NCBI GenBank assembly: GCA_041494885.1
Contig: JBGQBO010000005.1
Location: 1-64,000, forward strand
Direction: 5' to 3'
Length of the DNA: 64,000 bases
Source: JAIQFV01 sp041494885
Lineage (GTDB): Bacteria > Acidobacteriota > Terriglobia > JAIQFV01
Made by a program: the position numbers and the translations under genes. Numbering within the stretch: the stretch's first letter is position 1; every line of letters starts with the position of its first letter. Below, piece by piece: positions 1 through 8,919 of this stretch. Below the pieces are notes generated by a model. That model had not been told where the DNA came from. It did not search any database and saw only the letters and a program-made list of their open reading frames with translations.

Positions 1-772
1 GTTCCCCGCGCCACATGTAACAGCAGGGAAAAACATTGCCGTCATGATGAATATACACCGGTCCCTGCCATAGGTAATGACAGGGATTTCGGCGCTCGAC
101 GATCTCCTTGGGCCGCGGGATACCCACTCCGTCGAATTGAAGTTCATCTTCCTTGATGCGCACCTGATCCACTCCGGGGAGGTTCCACATCTGCCGAAAC
201 GCCTCCACTTCCCCGGCATTGTCCTTCAAACGGACCATCTGCACGATGGTGAAGATCTTGGAGTGCATCTCCTGCTTCATCTTCAGGAAGTCGAAGATCT
301 TGTCCCGTGTCTCCTCGAATATCGCCCCCTTGCGGTACTTCTCGTAACTCTCCTTGGTGGCGCCATCAAACGCAAAGATAATGTAATCCAACCCCGATTC
401 CAAGAGCTGCCGATTACGTTCGGGATTATTGAGTGTCCCGTTGGTGGAGATGCCAATGCGGATGTTCCTTTCACGGCAGAACCGGACCATCTCGAAGATA
501 CGCTTGTTCAGCATGGGTTCCCCTGCCCCGTAAGGGACTGTGAATTCCAGGAAATCCCGCGCTTCTTCAATCACCTTCTTGAACAGCGGCATGGGGATGT
601 CGACCGGTTCAAAATGCACCAGCTCCCGCGGACACATGGGACAGAACAAGTTGCATTTTCCCGTGGCCTCCAGGAGGACGTACTTCGGGCCGCCGCGCAC
701 CACCGTCCTGCCCGCCACATAACTCCAACAGATGGCCATCCGGTTCCGGAAATGGGAGAGCGATTGGTTCAT
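1..772 (-). CDS. Radical SAM/SPASM-type protein, 3' end cut by window edge
   Basis: An open frame of 257 codons runs from an ATG at 770-772 off the left edge. Residues 40-47 carry the radical SAM cluster motif CNLFCPMC (CX3CX2C), which binds the 4Fe-4S cluster that cleaves S-adenosylmethionine. It is followed by a GAGEPMLN stretch, an ISTNGT segment and a FAFDG segment, as in MoaA/NirJ/SPASM proteins. Near residue 250 a CCYMW motif begins what looks like a SPASM auxiliary-cluster domain, but the rest lies outside the window. The start is 5 bp beyond the stop of the upstream B12-type radical SAM gene, so the two are probably co-transcribed. The substrate is unknown. Its position in a glycan operon suggests modification of a sugar, lipid or peptide attached to the surface polymer, which is inference. 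Confidence 0.88.
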   Translation of the reverse strand, partial: MNQSLSHFRNRMAICWSYVAGRTVVRGGPKYVLLEATGKCNLFCPMCPRELVHFEPVDIPMPLFKKVIEEARDFLEFTVPYGAGEPMLNKRIFEMVRFCRERNIRIGISTNGTLNNPERNRQLLESGLDYIIFAFDGATKESYEKYRKGAIFEETRDKIFDFLKMKQEMHSKIFTIVQMVRLKDNAGEVEAFRQMWNLPGVDQVRIKEDELQFDGVGIPRPKEIVERRNPCHYLWQGPVYIHHDGNVFPCCYMWRGE

Positions 773-776
773 AGGA

Positions 777-2198
777 TCAATTTATCCGGGAGGTCTTTGC
801 CCCGCCATAGGCCAGGAAGTTGCGCTCGATCGCCCTCAGATATTTCATGGAGGAATTCACATTCACCAGTTTCGGAATCATCCGGATAAACCGAAACTTT
901 GCTAGGAAGAAGGAGCGGTAGGCCTTCCGCTGCAATCGCCGCAAGGTCGGGTAATCGAATTGTTCTGTCTTGATGAGTTGGAACTCCTCACCCCCACGAC
1001 TCACCAGGTCCGGGTCATAGAGGTTCATCTCCATCACCTGTTTGTTCAACTCAGTTCCGGGATAAGGGGTGGCGATGCTGAATAATGCCTCGTCAAGATC
1101 CAGGCCGCTGGCATAATGTATGGTCTGATCGATCTCCTCCAAGGTCTCCGTCGGAAAACCGATCATGAAAAACCCGAGCGTCCGAATCCCGTATTTGCGC
1201 ATCCATCGCAGAGACTCTGCCGACTTCTCCAGCTTCAGATTTTTCTTGATCATTTTTTGAATGCGCGGACTCGCGGACTCAATGGCAATACAGATGTAAT
1301 GCGTTCCCCCTTCGGCCATCTTTCGCACCAGTTCTTCATCGAACCGTTCCAGTCGCAGGCCGTTTCCAAACTGGAAGTAGACATCGGGCAGATCCTTCTT
1401 AACCAGGTCGAAAATTTTCTTTGCGCGACCCATATCCAGGTTGAAAATATCGTCTTCCACCATGTATTCACGGATGCCCCACCGGTCGTACAACAATTTC
1501 AACTCGCCCATGACATTCTCGGGGCTCCGCGCCCGAAAGGACTTGCCGAACAAGTCATGGCAATAGGTACACCGCCAGGGACATCCGCGACTCGTAAACA
1601 CCTGCATGCAGCGCTTGTGTTTGGTCGTGGCACGTGCCGAACTGGCTGCAAAGTATTGCTCGACGTCCAGAAGATGATAGGCGGGATAAGGCAAGCCATC
1701 CAGATCCTGGATAAGCTCCTGATCGGTTGTTTGGACGACCTCACCGTTTCGCTTGAACGCCAACCCTTTCACATCGTCGAGGGAACCCCCCTCGGACAGC
1801 GCGGTGACTAACCCCGCGAAAACGTTTTCCCCTTCCCCCTTGACCACAAAGTCACAGAAGTCCTGTGAGACCACCTCTTCCACCTTGATGGTGGCATGCT
1901 GTCCACCAAAGACAACGGGAACCAGGGGATCACATTGTTTGACCATGCGAGCGGCGCGGGCCGCGGCTTCGTATTCCACGGTCATCGCTGTAAGACCGAC
2001 CAGATCAAACTTTTTATGGCGCAACAAGTCATGAAGGCGCTGATCGGCAGTCTCCTGATCCTTGTCAAGGGCGAGATCCAGGATTTCCACATCATGATGC
2101 AAGCGCTCCGCCATGGCCCCGACCATGGTCAATCCAATAGGGATTCCGAGGACCATGTCCATGAAATCAGGCTTGGCGCGGAGCAGTAGGATCTTCAT
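777..2198 (-). CDS. B12-binding-domain radical SAM protein
   Basis: The protein has an N-terminal cobalamin-binding-like Rossmann domain (about residues 1-140, with FGGQHAT and KGEGE typical of B12-type radical SAM proteins) and a radical SAM core with SRGCPWRCTYCHD (CX3CX2C). I see no DxHxxG cobalamin ligand motif, so B12 may bind base-off without a His ligand or not at all. I start it at the ATG at 2196-2198 (MKILLLRAKP) because an AGAGGGTG ribosome site lies just upstream; an in-frame ATG at 2214-2216 would add six residues. Family members perform methylations, ring rearrangements or C-C chemistry on lipids and sugars. The substrate here is not predictable. A 5 bp gap to the next radical SAM gene indicates one transcript. 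Confidence 0.88.
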   Translation of the reverse strand: MKILLLRAKPDFMDMVLGIPIGLTMVGAMAERLHHDVEILDLALDKDQETADQRLHDLLRHKKFDLVGLTAMTVEYEAAARAARMVKQCDPLVPVVFGGQHATIKVEEVVSQDFCDFVVKGEGENVFAGLVTALSEGGSLDDVKGLAFKRNGEVVQTTDQELIQDLDGLPYPAYHLLDVEQYFAASSARATTKHKRCMQVFTSRGCPWRCTYCHDLFGKSFRARSPENVMGELKLLYDRWGIREYMVEDDIFNLDMGRAKKIFDLVKKDLPDVYFQFGNGLRLERFDEELVRKMAEGGTHYICIAIESASPRIQKMIKKNLKLEKSAESLRWMRKYGIRTLGFFMIGFPTETLEEIDQTIHYASGLDLDEALFSIATPYPGTELNKQVMEMNLYDPDLVSRGGEEFQLIKTEQFDYPTLRRLQRKAYRSFFLAKFRFIRMIPKLVNVNSSMKYLRAIERNFLAYGGAKTSRIN

Positions 2199-2376
2199 AC
2201 ACTTCACCCTCTTCAAAACAGCAGACCCGCCCCCTCAGGGCGAACCCGGGAGGCAAGGTGGCCTGGAAAAATCAACCATACAGTACCTTTCCAAGCATTG
2301 GCAAGCTAAATCCAGCCGGGGGATGACTGCCCACGGACCCGTTTCCCCGGGAAATCCTTTGAGGGTGGAAAATGAC

Positions 2377-3216
2377 TTAAGACCCCTTTTCCGTCACCAA
2401 CGCAATCAAATATCCGACATACCCGGGCCATGCCCACCGGGTTTCCAAATAGTCGAATAGCCAGAGGAAAAAAGGGGTAAGTTTATAGGCGGGGATATTG
2501 CGCCGGAAGAGAAAGAGATCGGCCATGCGAATGATTCCGGGAACCGTCAGGATCCCGGCACGCCGGCAAACCTTGAGCCCTGACCTCTCCACCACCCGGC
2601 GAAGTTCCCTGGAACTGAATGATTTTTCAGGGCTGTAAGGATACTTGTCGAATAAATCCAGCACGCCAACCATCAAAGGCCTGAGAAAGATGTTCCACTT
2701 ATGAGGAACGCCGATGATTGCTTTGCCCCCGACCTTCAGAGTGCGGTACACCTCACCCAAAGCGTCCTGGTACTCGTCGATGTGCTCGATGGTCCCCATG
2801 GTATAGATCAGGTCAAATGAATTGTCCTCAAAGGGGAGGTTTCGGATGTCCGCCTGGGCCACATGGAGTGGACTATTATTACCATTGGAGTTGTGCAGGG
2901 CTCGACGAGTGGTCACGAAGCTTATATCAATCCCATAAGCATCGGCGCCCTCGGATTTCATCCAGTTCAGAATTCGGGTGTTCACGGCCTCATTCCAGAG
3001 GTCAAGTTTCAAGATCTTTTTCCCTCGTAACGATCCGAAAGAACGCTGAATCAACGCGATCTCACACCGGCGGTAATATGCCGTGGAGGGGGCGGGTAGG
3101 AGGTCGGGCATTGAGCGGGCAAGTTGGTCCCACTGTTCCCGCTGCTTCCGCCGCACTTTGAATTGTTCGTTCCAGTCCGGACCTGAAAGATCTTGTGCGG
3201 CGCGACCCTTGTTCAA
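2377..3216 (-). CDS. Class I SAM-dependent methyltransferase
   Basis: The fold is recognised from YGIDIS (end of strand 2), ADIRNLPFEDNSFDLIYTMG and TIEHI, which are Methyltransf_11-type motifs II to IV. Motif I is unusual: where most relatives have a GxGxG loop, this protein reads ILKLDLWNEAV, so the glycine-rich SAM loop is replaced. The frame can be extended to a GTG at 3274-3276, giving 299 aa, but that start lacks a ribosome site. A TTG at 3214-3216 is preceded by AAGGAGAGG and overlaps the TGA stop of the upstream epimerase (ATTGA), so I prefer 279 aa with translational coupling. The C-terminus (about residues 195-275) has hydrophobic stretches and may sit at the membrane. Acceptor unknown; it probably modifies a sugar or lipid made by this operon. 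Confidence 0.85.
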   Translation of the reverse strand: MNKGRAAQDLSGPDWNEQFKVRRKQREQWDQLARSMPDLLPAPSTAYYRRCEIALIQRSFGSLRGKKILKLDLWNEAVNTRILNWMKSEGADAYGIDISFVTTRRALHNSNGNNSPLHVAQADIRNLPFEDNSFDLIYTMGTIEHIDEYQDALGEVYRTLKVGGKAIIGVPHKWNIFLRPLMVGVLDLFDKYPYSPEKSFSSRELRRVVERSGLKVCRRAGILTVPGIIRMADLFLFRRNIPAYKLTPFFLWLFDYLETRWAWPGYVGYLIALVTEKGS

Positions 3217-4223
3217 TGGACCTCTCCTTGAATATGATGAAGGGTTGTCAACAAGCCGTTCCTGATGGGTGTCCACTCATAACCCAGAATTCCAATGGCC
3301 TTCTGGGAGCTATACTGCCATTCTGACATCAAGACATTTACAGTGCTCTCGAATCCCGTTCCTTGATCATGATCAAGGAACCAGTCCAACCATTTTGCCC
3401 CTCTCAGCGCAATTCCGACCGGGACGGAGAGTCGCATCCGGGGCTTTCTTCCCGCTAATGCAAGAACCAGTGCATTGAAATCCCGGTGGGATATCTCTTC
3501 CCCACCCAGGATAAACACTTCGCCGAAACCTTCTTGCGTTTCAGCCAAGAGTATCCCCCGAATGACATCCTCCACAAAAACGAGGTTCCTTCTCTGGTGG
3601 CCGCCCCCGATCACCACATCAATGCCCGAGTGAAGCAATCGGCGAATCTGGGCTGTGATTCGATTCGGATGGGCAGGATGGTCCGGGCCAAACACGATGG
3701 TGGGACAGAGCGTAACCAGGGGCAGACCCGACCCAACCAGCTTGTTCATCTCCCGCAGAGAACTCACCCGTGACCGGGCGTAGCAATATTCCATCGCTGG
3801 TTCGCGCGGGCCATTTGCCTCGTTGATGGGTGTGGTGAAGGAGGGCCCAAACACCACCGCCGTCGAGACATACACAAACTTTTGCACACGCGCGGCGGCG
3901 GCCGCTTGTGCCAGCTTGAGGCTGGCCATTTCATTCACTTGCCGATAATGCTCCGCCGTGGATCCCAAACGAGCCCTGATTGCTGCAAGATGAAATACGA
4001 CAACCTCCTTGCTGAGATGCGGTAGGTAGGAGCGTGGATCTTCCAAATCTCCCGGAATAATCCGCAGCAAAGGGTCCTTCAAATCCAAGAGAGAATCGGG
4101 CCGGCGGCACAGGGCCAGCACGTGTCGATTCCGACGAAGCAGAGTCCGGACCAGATGCCGGCCAATAAACCCTGACGCACCCGTGACAAGAGCAGAAATG
4201 TTGCTGCCCCCGCTCTCAGACAC
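3213..4223 (-). CDS. Extended SDR NAD(P)-dependent epimerase/dehydratase-like protein
   Basis: This 336 aa protein has the Rossmann nucleotide motif GASGFIG at residues 15-21, the VFHLAA strand, the YVST stretch at about 118-121 and a C-terminal substrate half typical of extended SDRs that act on nucleotide sugars or sterol-like substrates. The catalytic YxxxK motif reads YARSR (Tyr148, Arg152), so the usual lysine is an arginine; the codon is CGG. The protein may therefore be weakened, altered in specificity or non-catalytic. It overlaps the upstream PLP-enzyme gene by 8 bp and the downstream methyltransferase start by 4 bp, which places it firmly in the operon. The exact sugar cannot be named. 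Confidence 0.87.
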   Translation of the reverse strand: MSESGGSNISALVTGASGFIGRHLVRTLLRRNRHVLALCRRPDSLLDLKDPLLRIIPGDLEDPRSYLPHLSKEVVVFHLAAIRARLGSTAEHYRQVNEMASLKLAQAAAAARVQKFVYVSTAVVFGPSFTTPINEANGPREPAMEYCYARSRVSSLREMNKLVGSGLPLVTLCPTIVFGPDHPAHPNRITAQIRRLLHSGIDVVIGGGHQRRNLVFVEDVIRGILLAETQEGFGEVFILGGEEISHRDFNALVLALAGRKPRMRLSVPVGIALRGAKWLDWFLDHDQGTGFESTVNVLMSEWQYSSQKAIGILGYEWTPIRNGLLTTLHHIQGEVH

Positions 4224-5607
4224 GGTTAGATTCCTCCCGGCCCTTCAATTCAATCATGGGACGAGCCAGGTCCGAAAACTCTTCGGCGCGACGAATCAGC
4301 TGCATTCTACCATTCAACTCAAGCAAATAGACGGCAGGAGACAAACCCGCATAACGGCTGGATCGAGAAATGGTGTAGGCACCAGCGTCCGCGAGACAGA
4401 GAACATCGCCGATGTTCAAGGTCGGCAGACGACGTCTCAAATCGACCACGTCCATCGTGTTTAAAGTGTTGCCCGACAGGTGATAGTACTTCCGCGAGCG
4501 CTTCGCTGCTTCAACGAGAGGAAGGATCCTGCGCCTGAAAAAGAGGACAGATTCTCCCAGATAATTGTGACTTGCATCCAGAAAGACCCAGTTTTCTTGC
4601 AGCGCGCACACTCGAGTCAGGAGAACTCCTGCATTACTTGCAATCGATCGGCCCGGCTCCGCTGCCACTCCGGGCAAAGGGTGCAGGCCTGCACCCCGGG
4701 CTTCTCGAATGAATTGTCCACAGAGTGCCCGACCAAATTCCTCAAGCGCTTGGGGGGAGTCCGATCCTTCGACCCAGCCTTCAAACCGATCCCATAATTT
4801 AAAAGGTCCGACCCGGCTCAAGGAATGCGATGGGACACCTCCCCCGAAATTAATCTCTTCGGGGACAATCCCAAACCGGCTCTTCATTCTCACACAAAGT
4901 CTGACCACCGCCCGCATCAGGCTTTGAAAATGAGCGGTGGATTCCTGTTGTGTGCCGCAATAGAAATTGAGGGCAAAAAATTTCAAGTGTCGGGAGTCGA
5001 CGATACGCTCCACCGCTGAATCGATCCCGGTTTCCGGAAACCCTAAACGGCGCGACAAAACATTGAGGGGAGATAGCCGCCCGAGGAGTGAATCATTTCG
5101 AACGCGAAGAGAGATACGGATGGGGTTCTCCCGGGACAATGCCACCTTGTCAATGAGTTCCAGGTCCTCAAGCCGGTAAGCGTGAATGAGGCTAACCCCC
5201 GCATCCAACACGCTCTCGACTTCATCTTCCACCAGGACCGGCCGCTGGAAAGCGATTTTTTCAGGGGCAAAGCCGCATTCGAGGGCCAGTTGAGTTTCGG
5301 CAGGGTGGGAGGTCATTACCTCACTTCCACAATCCGCGAGGATCCTCAGCACCCCTGCTTCGTTGTTGGTCTTAGCACAATAACGGATGGTTGCCCGGCC
5401 ACCGGATTGTGATAGACCCTTAGCCAGTGCCGCGTAATTGGCCCGCAGTTGGGCCTCGCTGAAGAGAAAAAATGGTGTCGGCGCTTGCTCGAGTAAGCTC
5501 TTCAGGGGCCTCTGATCGATATTTAATGTTCCGTCCCTGTAACTCAGCATAAAATCTCGCTTCGTCTCATCACACGCAGGATTCAGTCCCGGGATTGGCC
5601 TACTCAT
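4216..5607 (-). CDS. Fold-type III PLP decarboxylase-like protein (LysA/ODC family)
   Basis: The 463 aa protein shows the alanine-racemase-like barrel of diaminopimelate/ornithine decarboxylases. Lys79 in YCAKTN would form the Schiff base with PLP, FGGGVP is the phosphate-binding loop, and AEPGRSI matches the family arginine motif. The C-terminal AGAYTIS segment also fits. The block that in LysA carries the catalytic CESxD cysteine reads GNTLNTMDVV, so that cysteine appears to be missing. This argues against a housekeeping diaminopimelate decarboxylase and for a specialised decarboxylase or amino-acid-handling enzyme tied to the glycan. The ATG at 5605-5607 is used; MLSYRDG at residue 20 is an alternative start. 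It is followed by an 8 bp overlap with the SDR gene. Confidence 0.85.
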   Translation of the reverse strand: MSRPIPGLNPACDETKRDFMLSYRDGTLNIDQRPLKSLLEQAPTPFFLFSEAQLRANYAALAKGLSQSGGRATIRYCAKTNNEAGVLRILADCGSEVMTSHPAETQLALECGFAPEKIAFQRPVLVEDEVESVLDAGVSLIHAYRLEDLELIDKVALSRENPIRISLRVRNDSLLGRLSPLNVLSRRLGFPETGIDSAVERIVDSRHLKFFALNFYCGTQQESTAHFQSLMRAVVRLCVRMKSRFGIVPEEINFGGGVPSHSLSRVGPFKLWDRFEGWVEGSDSPQALEEFGRALCGQFIREARGAGLHPLPGVAAEPGRSIASNAGVLLTRVCALQENWVFLDASHNYLGESVLFFRRRILPLVEAAKRSRKYYHLSGNTLNTMDVVDLRRRLPTLNIGDVLCLADAGAYTISRSSRYAGLSPAVYLLELNGRMQLIRRAEEFSDLARPMIELKGREESNRV

Positions 5608-5749
5608 CCTAATCTACCGAGGCAACCATGTCGTGAGACGCCCTCATTCCTCACTCAAATGTATCATCCTCGCCTTAACTGGGCCCCGCATGAGCCACGG
5701 GACGACTTGATCCGCCCGTCTTAATTCGATGCCAGAGGAAGCAGTCAAC

Positions 5750-7930
5750 CTACTCTCCGAGGGGGCTCCGCACCCATTGTAAATTCCACAATGCGATCTT
5801 CGGACAAGAGTGATTCGTGGTTGTCGCATCCTTTGCTTGGAAGGTTAGGTCGACGTTCTGGCCCCCCAATCCGCTCATTTCACAAGAGAAACTTATAGCT
5901 TGGTCGACCCCTTTCGCGGCCGCTCGACGGGGATCAAGTCTGACTTCGCCGCAGGAAACTTCGGGCGAATCAACCCCAGCGTTGATCGACACGGAAAAAT
6001 CCAGTTCGCACTGCAAGCCGGATGACGAGGGGTCAATTCCCAGATTCCCTGTCAGCATGGAGTGCGGAGGAACGGTCACTGAGTATGGCATCCGCGCTGA
6101 GACAGGCAGGGCAATGACAGCCCGTCGATCCCCTGCAATGGTCATGAAGCTCTCCTGAACCTCACCCCTCGGGAAAGCTGAAGCGAGGGCCTCCTTGAGC
6201 CCGGAGGCGAAAGCGTTGTACCGGTACACATCAATTTGATCCAATGGCGCCCAAGAAATGGCAAACGGGAGAAGTCCGACGTTAGTTCCATGAAGGCCCG
6301 CGTGCGCCGCGGGGCCATAAGTGCGAATCGGGAACGGCGAGGTCATCGTTTTGGAATCCACAACCGCCGACAATTCCAAGTCCGGTGAAAGATCATAACG
6401 CAAAAACCTTGCCGGGCGAACCAGCCAATCGTCCGGCGCTGGGCGTCCAAAATGAGCCTCTCCCCACGCCGCTCCGGGAAGGACCCCCGGCAGCACCGGT
6501 GCATAAGGATTGACCAGCGTCCGGGCCCCTTGATGTTCCATGTAGTAACGTAGCCCGGCCTCACTCCCCACCCACACGGTCCCCTTTAAGGAAGCGTATT
6601 TCCTGGAAAACCACCTGGAAAAATCCCGGTAGGAGCTGACATACTGATAGTCGGCGAAGGCGATACCCACCGCCACCAGCCAAGTGACCAAGAGGGTCGC
6701 GATCAAAAACCTCCTTTGCAGGCCCTCTTCCCCGGCAAAACTTTCCTCAGCACATCGCACAAAATAGATCGCCAGCGGCGGCACCAGCGCGGCAACGTAT
6801 CGGGCAGCGGTGAATTCAGACAAGAGCACGGTGTAGGAAAGAACTCCCATGATCCAAAAGGCAAGGAAGAGATCCCCCGCCGATGAGGCCTCGCCGGAAG
6901 CAGTTTTTCTTAAGGATCGGACCAGAAATTCCAGAACAGACCCCACCACGATCAAGCCGGCAATGGCAAAGACAAAGAACTCTGCACGCTCAAAGGCAGA
7001 GTAATCTGCAGGCACTAAAAAAGAAATCCCTGCCATAAGGAATAAAAGCACGAGCCATTTCTTCCATCCAGCGGACCGCCCAAATAGGAAAAGAGAAAAA
7101 AAACAAAACACCGTGGTCGCGCCCAGAGTGGACAACATCCCCAGGACCTTTTGCCTGAAGTATCCCAGACTAAAGATATCGGCGACCGCAAGATAACTCC
7201 CGCTGCGTTCTGCTGAAAAAAAACCATAATGGAGATAGCCTGCATACCAGTAAAGGGCCAGAAAAACGCCGCACGACGCCAGGCACAAAAACACCTTTCC
7301 CCTGCGCTCCCCACGGCTCCACGCGTAAATAGCGAGCAATACGCCCATGAAAATGGCTTGATAACTAATCATCGTGGCACAGATCAAAAAGAAGCCGGCC
7401 AGGATCATCTTCCAGAATTTTCTATCTTCGAGTCCTGTCGCGAAGCTCAGGGCAGCCAAAATCCAGAAGGTGGTCATGGGAAGATCAGGCATCAACGTCG
7501 GCGAGAAAACTAAAACGGCGGGCGTTACCATCATCAGCGCAGCGGCCGAGAAGGGATGCGGTGTAAAGCGCCGCGCCAAGAAATATCCCGAAACGGCGTA
7601 GCCGAGAGGAAACACGATAAAGCCCAGGCGCAATGGCCATTCCGCATCAGAGTGCGAAAAGTTAAGAAGCAAAGCCAGATAGTACGAAAGCCCCACCGGG
7701 TGGGTGTGTCCACTGAAGTTCAAGACGGGGATGCCGAACCACTGACCGGAGAAATCCTGGGGGAACCAGAAGTGATGCGAAACATTACGAGCGATGGCCA
7801 GGTAGGTATTTTCGTCCAGGTGAATGGCCCGATTGATGAAGGGCAGCGTGCTGACGAGAACCAGGGAGAGAAGAAGCGTAAGGTCCCTCCGTATTTCATT
7901 CTTACCGCTTCCGAAGAGTGATTCCTTCAT
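5750..7930 (-). CDS. GT-C membrane glycosyltransferase (PMT/ArnT-like) with C-terminal beta domain
   Basis: This is a 726 aa polytopic membrane protein. The first extracytoplasmic loop carries HLDENTYLAIARNV with an Asp39-Glu40 pair, the usual catalytic acidic site of PMT/ArnT-type GT-C enzymes, followed by GHTHPVGLSYYLALLL. About ten hydrophobic helices follow to roughly residue 430. The C-terminal 200 or more residues are soluble and beta-rich and end in a short IALWNLQWV motif like that seen in lectin-like tails of other GT-C proteins. It would transfer a sugar from a polyprenyl phosphate to an acceptor outside the membrane. The start overlaps the stop of the upstream GT2 as ATGA, so the polyprenyl-sugar synthase and the transferase are likely translated together. 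Confidence 0.88.
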   Translation of the reverse strand: MKESLFGSGKNEIRRDLTLLLSLVLVSTLPFINRAIHLDENTYLAIARNVSHHFWFPQDFSGQWFGIPVLNFSGHTHPVGLSYYLALLLNFSHSDAEWPLRLGFIVFPLGYAVSGYFLARRFTPHPFSAAALMMVTPAVLVFSPTLMPDLPMTTFWILAALSFATGLEDRKFWKMILAGFFLICATMISYQAIFMGVLLAIYAWSRGERRGKVFLCLASCGVFLALYWYAGYLHYGFFSAERSGSYLAVADIFSLGYFRQKVLGMLSTLGATTVFCFFSLFLFGRSAGWKKWLVLLFLMAGISFLVPADYSAFERAEFFVFAIAGLIVVGSVLEFLVRSLRKTASGEASSAGDLFLAFWIMGVLSYTVLLSEFTAARYVAALVPPLAIYFVRCAEESFAGEEGLQRRFLIATLLVTWLVAVGIAFADYQYVSSYRDFSRWFSRKYASLKGTVWVGSEAGLRYYMEHQGARTLVNPYAPVLPGVLPGAAWGEAHFGRPAPDDWLVRPARFLRYDLSPDLELSAVVDSKTMTSPFPIRTYGPAAHAGLHGTNVGLLPFAISWAPLDQIDVYRYNAFASGLKEALASAFPRGEVQESFMTIAGDRRAVIALPVSARMPYSVTVPPHSMLTGNLGIDPSSSGLQCELDFSVSINAGVDSPEVSCGEVRLDPRRAAAKGVDQAISFSCEMSGLGGQNVDLTFQAKDATTTNHSCPKIALWNLQWVRSPLGE

Positions 7931-8649
7931 GAGGCTGCTGTCTCATGGTCGGCTGCGTTGAGCCTGTCACGTCGCCAGACCGACCACCGCTTCTTAAGAA
8001 GAAACAATAAGTTTCCGATCCCATCTCTCCAGGGCTGCAGCTTCTTCTCCCCCACCCGGGTGGAGTATTCAATGTGGATCTCCTTGAATCCAATCTTCCG
8101 ATTGGTAATCGCTTCGATCTTGATCTCCTCAGAGAAGGGCATTCCATTGCTCTGAAGATGCATCCGTTCCAACCCCCGTTTATAAAATACCCACATCCCC
8201 GATTGGGAGTCCCGAACCCATCGCCAGAATAGGACCGAGAACACGAGCGAGAGAATCAGATTTCCAACGCGGTGTTTGAAGGACATCGCCTGTGGGTTAA
8301 GGATGGGAAACCGGGAGGCGGAAACAAATCCTACCTTCTCATGGAGCAGGGCTTCAATGAGATAAGAGATCGCGTCCACCGGATAGGAATGGTCCCCGTC
8401 GAGGGTCACAATGACGTCACCGGCGGCATGGAGGAGCCCCGTCTTGTAGGCGCGACCATACCCCCGGACTTCCTCGGAGACCACCTTGGCACCCAGGGAT
8501 TGAGCCACCTCTGCAGTTCGGTCGGTCGACCCGTTATCCACCACAAGGGCTTCATCGACAAAGGGAGGCACGCCGGCCAAAACTCTCCGAATCCCGTCTT
8601 CTTCATTCAGACAGGGAATGACCACCGTAATCCTAAGATCTTTGTACAT
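7927..8649 (-). CDS. GT2 glycosyltransferase, dolichyl/undecaprenyl-phosphate mannose synthase-like
   Basis: This 240 aa protein has the GT-A fold motifs VVIPCLNEEDGI, VVDNGSTDRT and the metal-binding LDGDHSYP (Asp84, Asp86). Its length and the absence of long C-terminal membrane helices match soluble DPM1-type synthases that load mannose or glucose onto polyprenyl phosphate on the cytoplasmic side. A short hydrophobic stretch near residues 130-150 may lie against the membrane. It is the first gene of the minus-strand operon that ends at the left edge and directly precedes a GT-C enzyme (ATGA overlap), so it probably makes the donor lipid for that transferase. The sugar is not predictable from sequence. 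Confidence 0.9.
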   Translation of the reverse strand: MYKDLRITVVIPCLNEEDGIRRVLAGVPPFVDEALVVDNGSTDRTAEVAQSLGAKVVSEEVRGYGRAYKTGLLHAAGDVIVTLDGDHSYPVDAISYLIEALLHEKVGFVSASRFPILNPQAMSFKHRVGNLILSLVFSVLFWRWVRDSQSGMWVFYKRGLERMHLQSNGMPFSEEIKIEAITNRKIGFKEIHIEYSTRVGEKKLQPWRDGIGNLLFLLKKRWSVWRRDRLNAADHETAAS

Positions 8650-8919
8650 AGCTCCCCAGCAGAACGGGCGGATTATACTACACCGGTTGTATCGGCCATT
8701 TGAAAAGGTTCAAGGCGTGGCAGGCAGTAGGGCCCACCTCGGTGCGCCCACCCGGCAATCACCGTGGCAAAAGGGGAAAGAGGTGAGCCTCGAGGCTGAA
8801 CTGCCTTGTTTCCAGCGAGAGGTGAAAGACGGCGACTGACGTCACCCCAGTTAACTGTTCGGCGGCCATGCAAGAAACCGCATCGATCACAGGAGGGTTT
8901 CGCGATGCGGCCCGTCCCC

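Noticed and set aside
77..889. Plus-strand open frame of 270 codons
   Set aside because: It lies antisense to the radical SAM gene 1-772 and the end of the next radical SAM gene, whose motifs are unmistakable on the minus strand.
1116..1811. Plus-strand open frame of 231 codons
   Set aside because: It is antisense to the B12-type radical SAM gene and has no recognisable motif.
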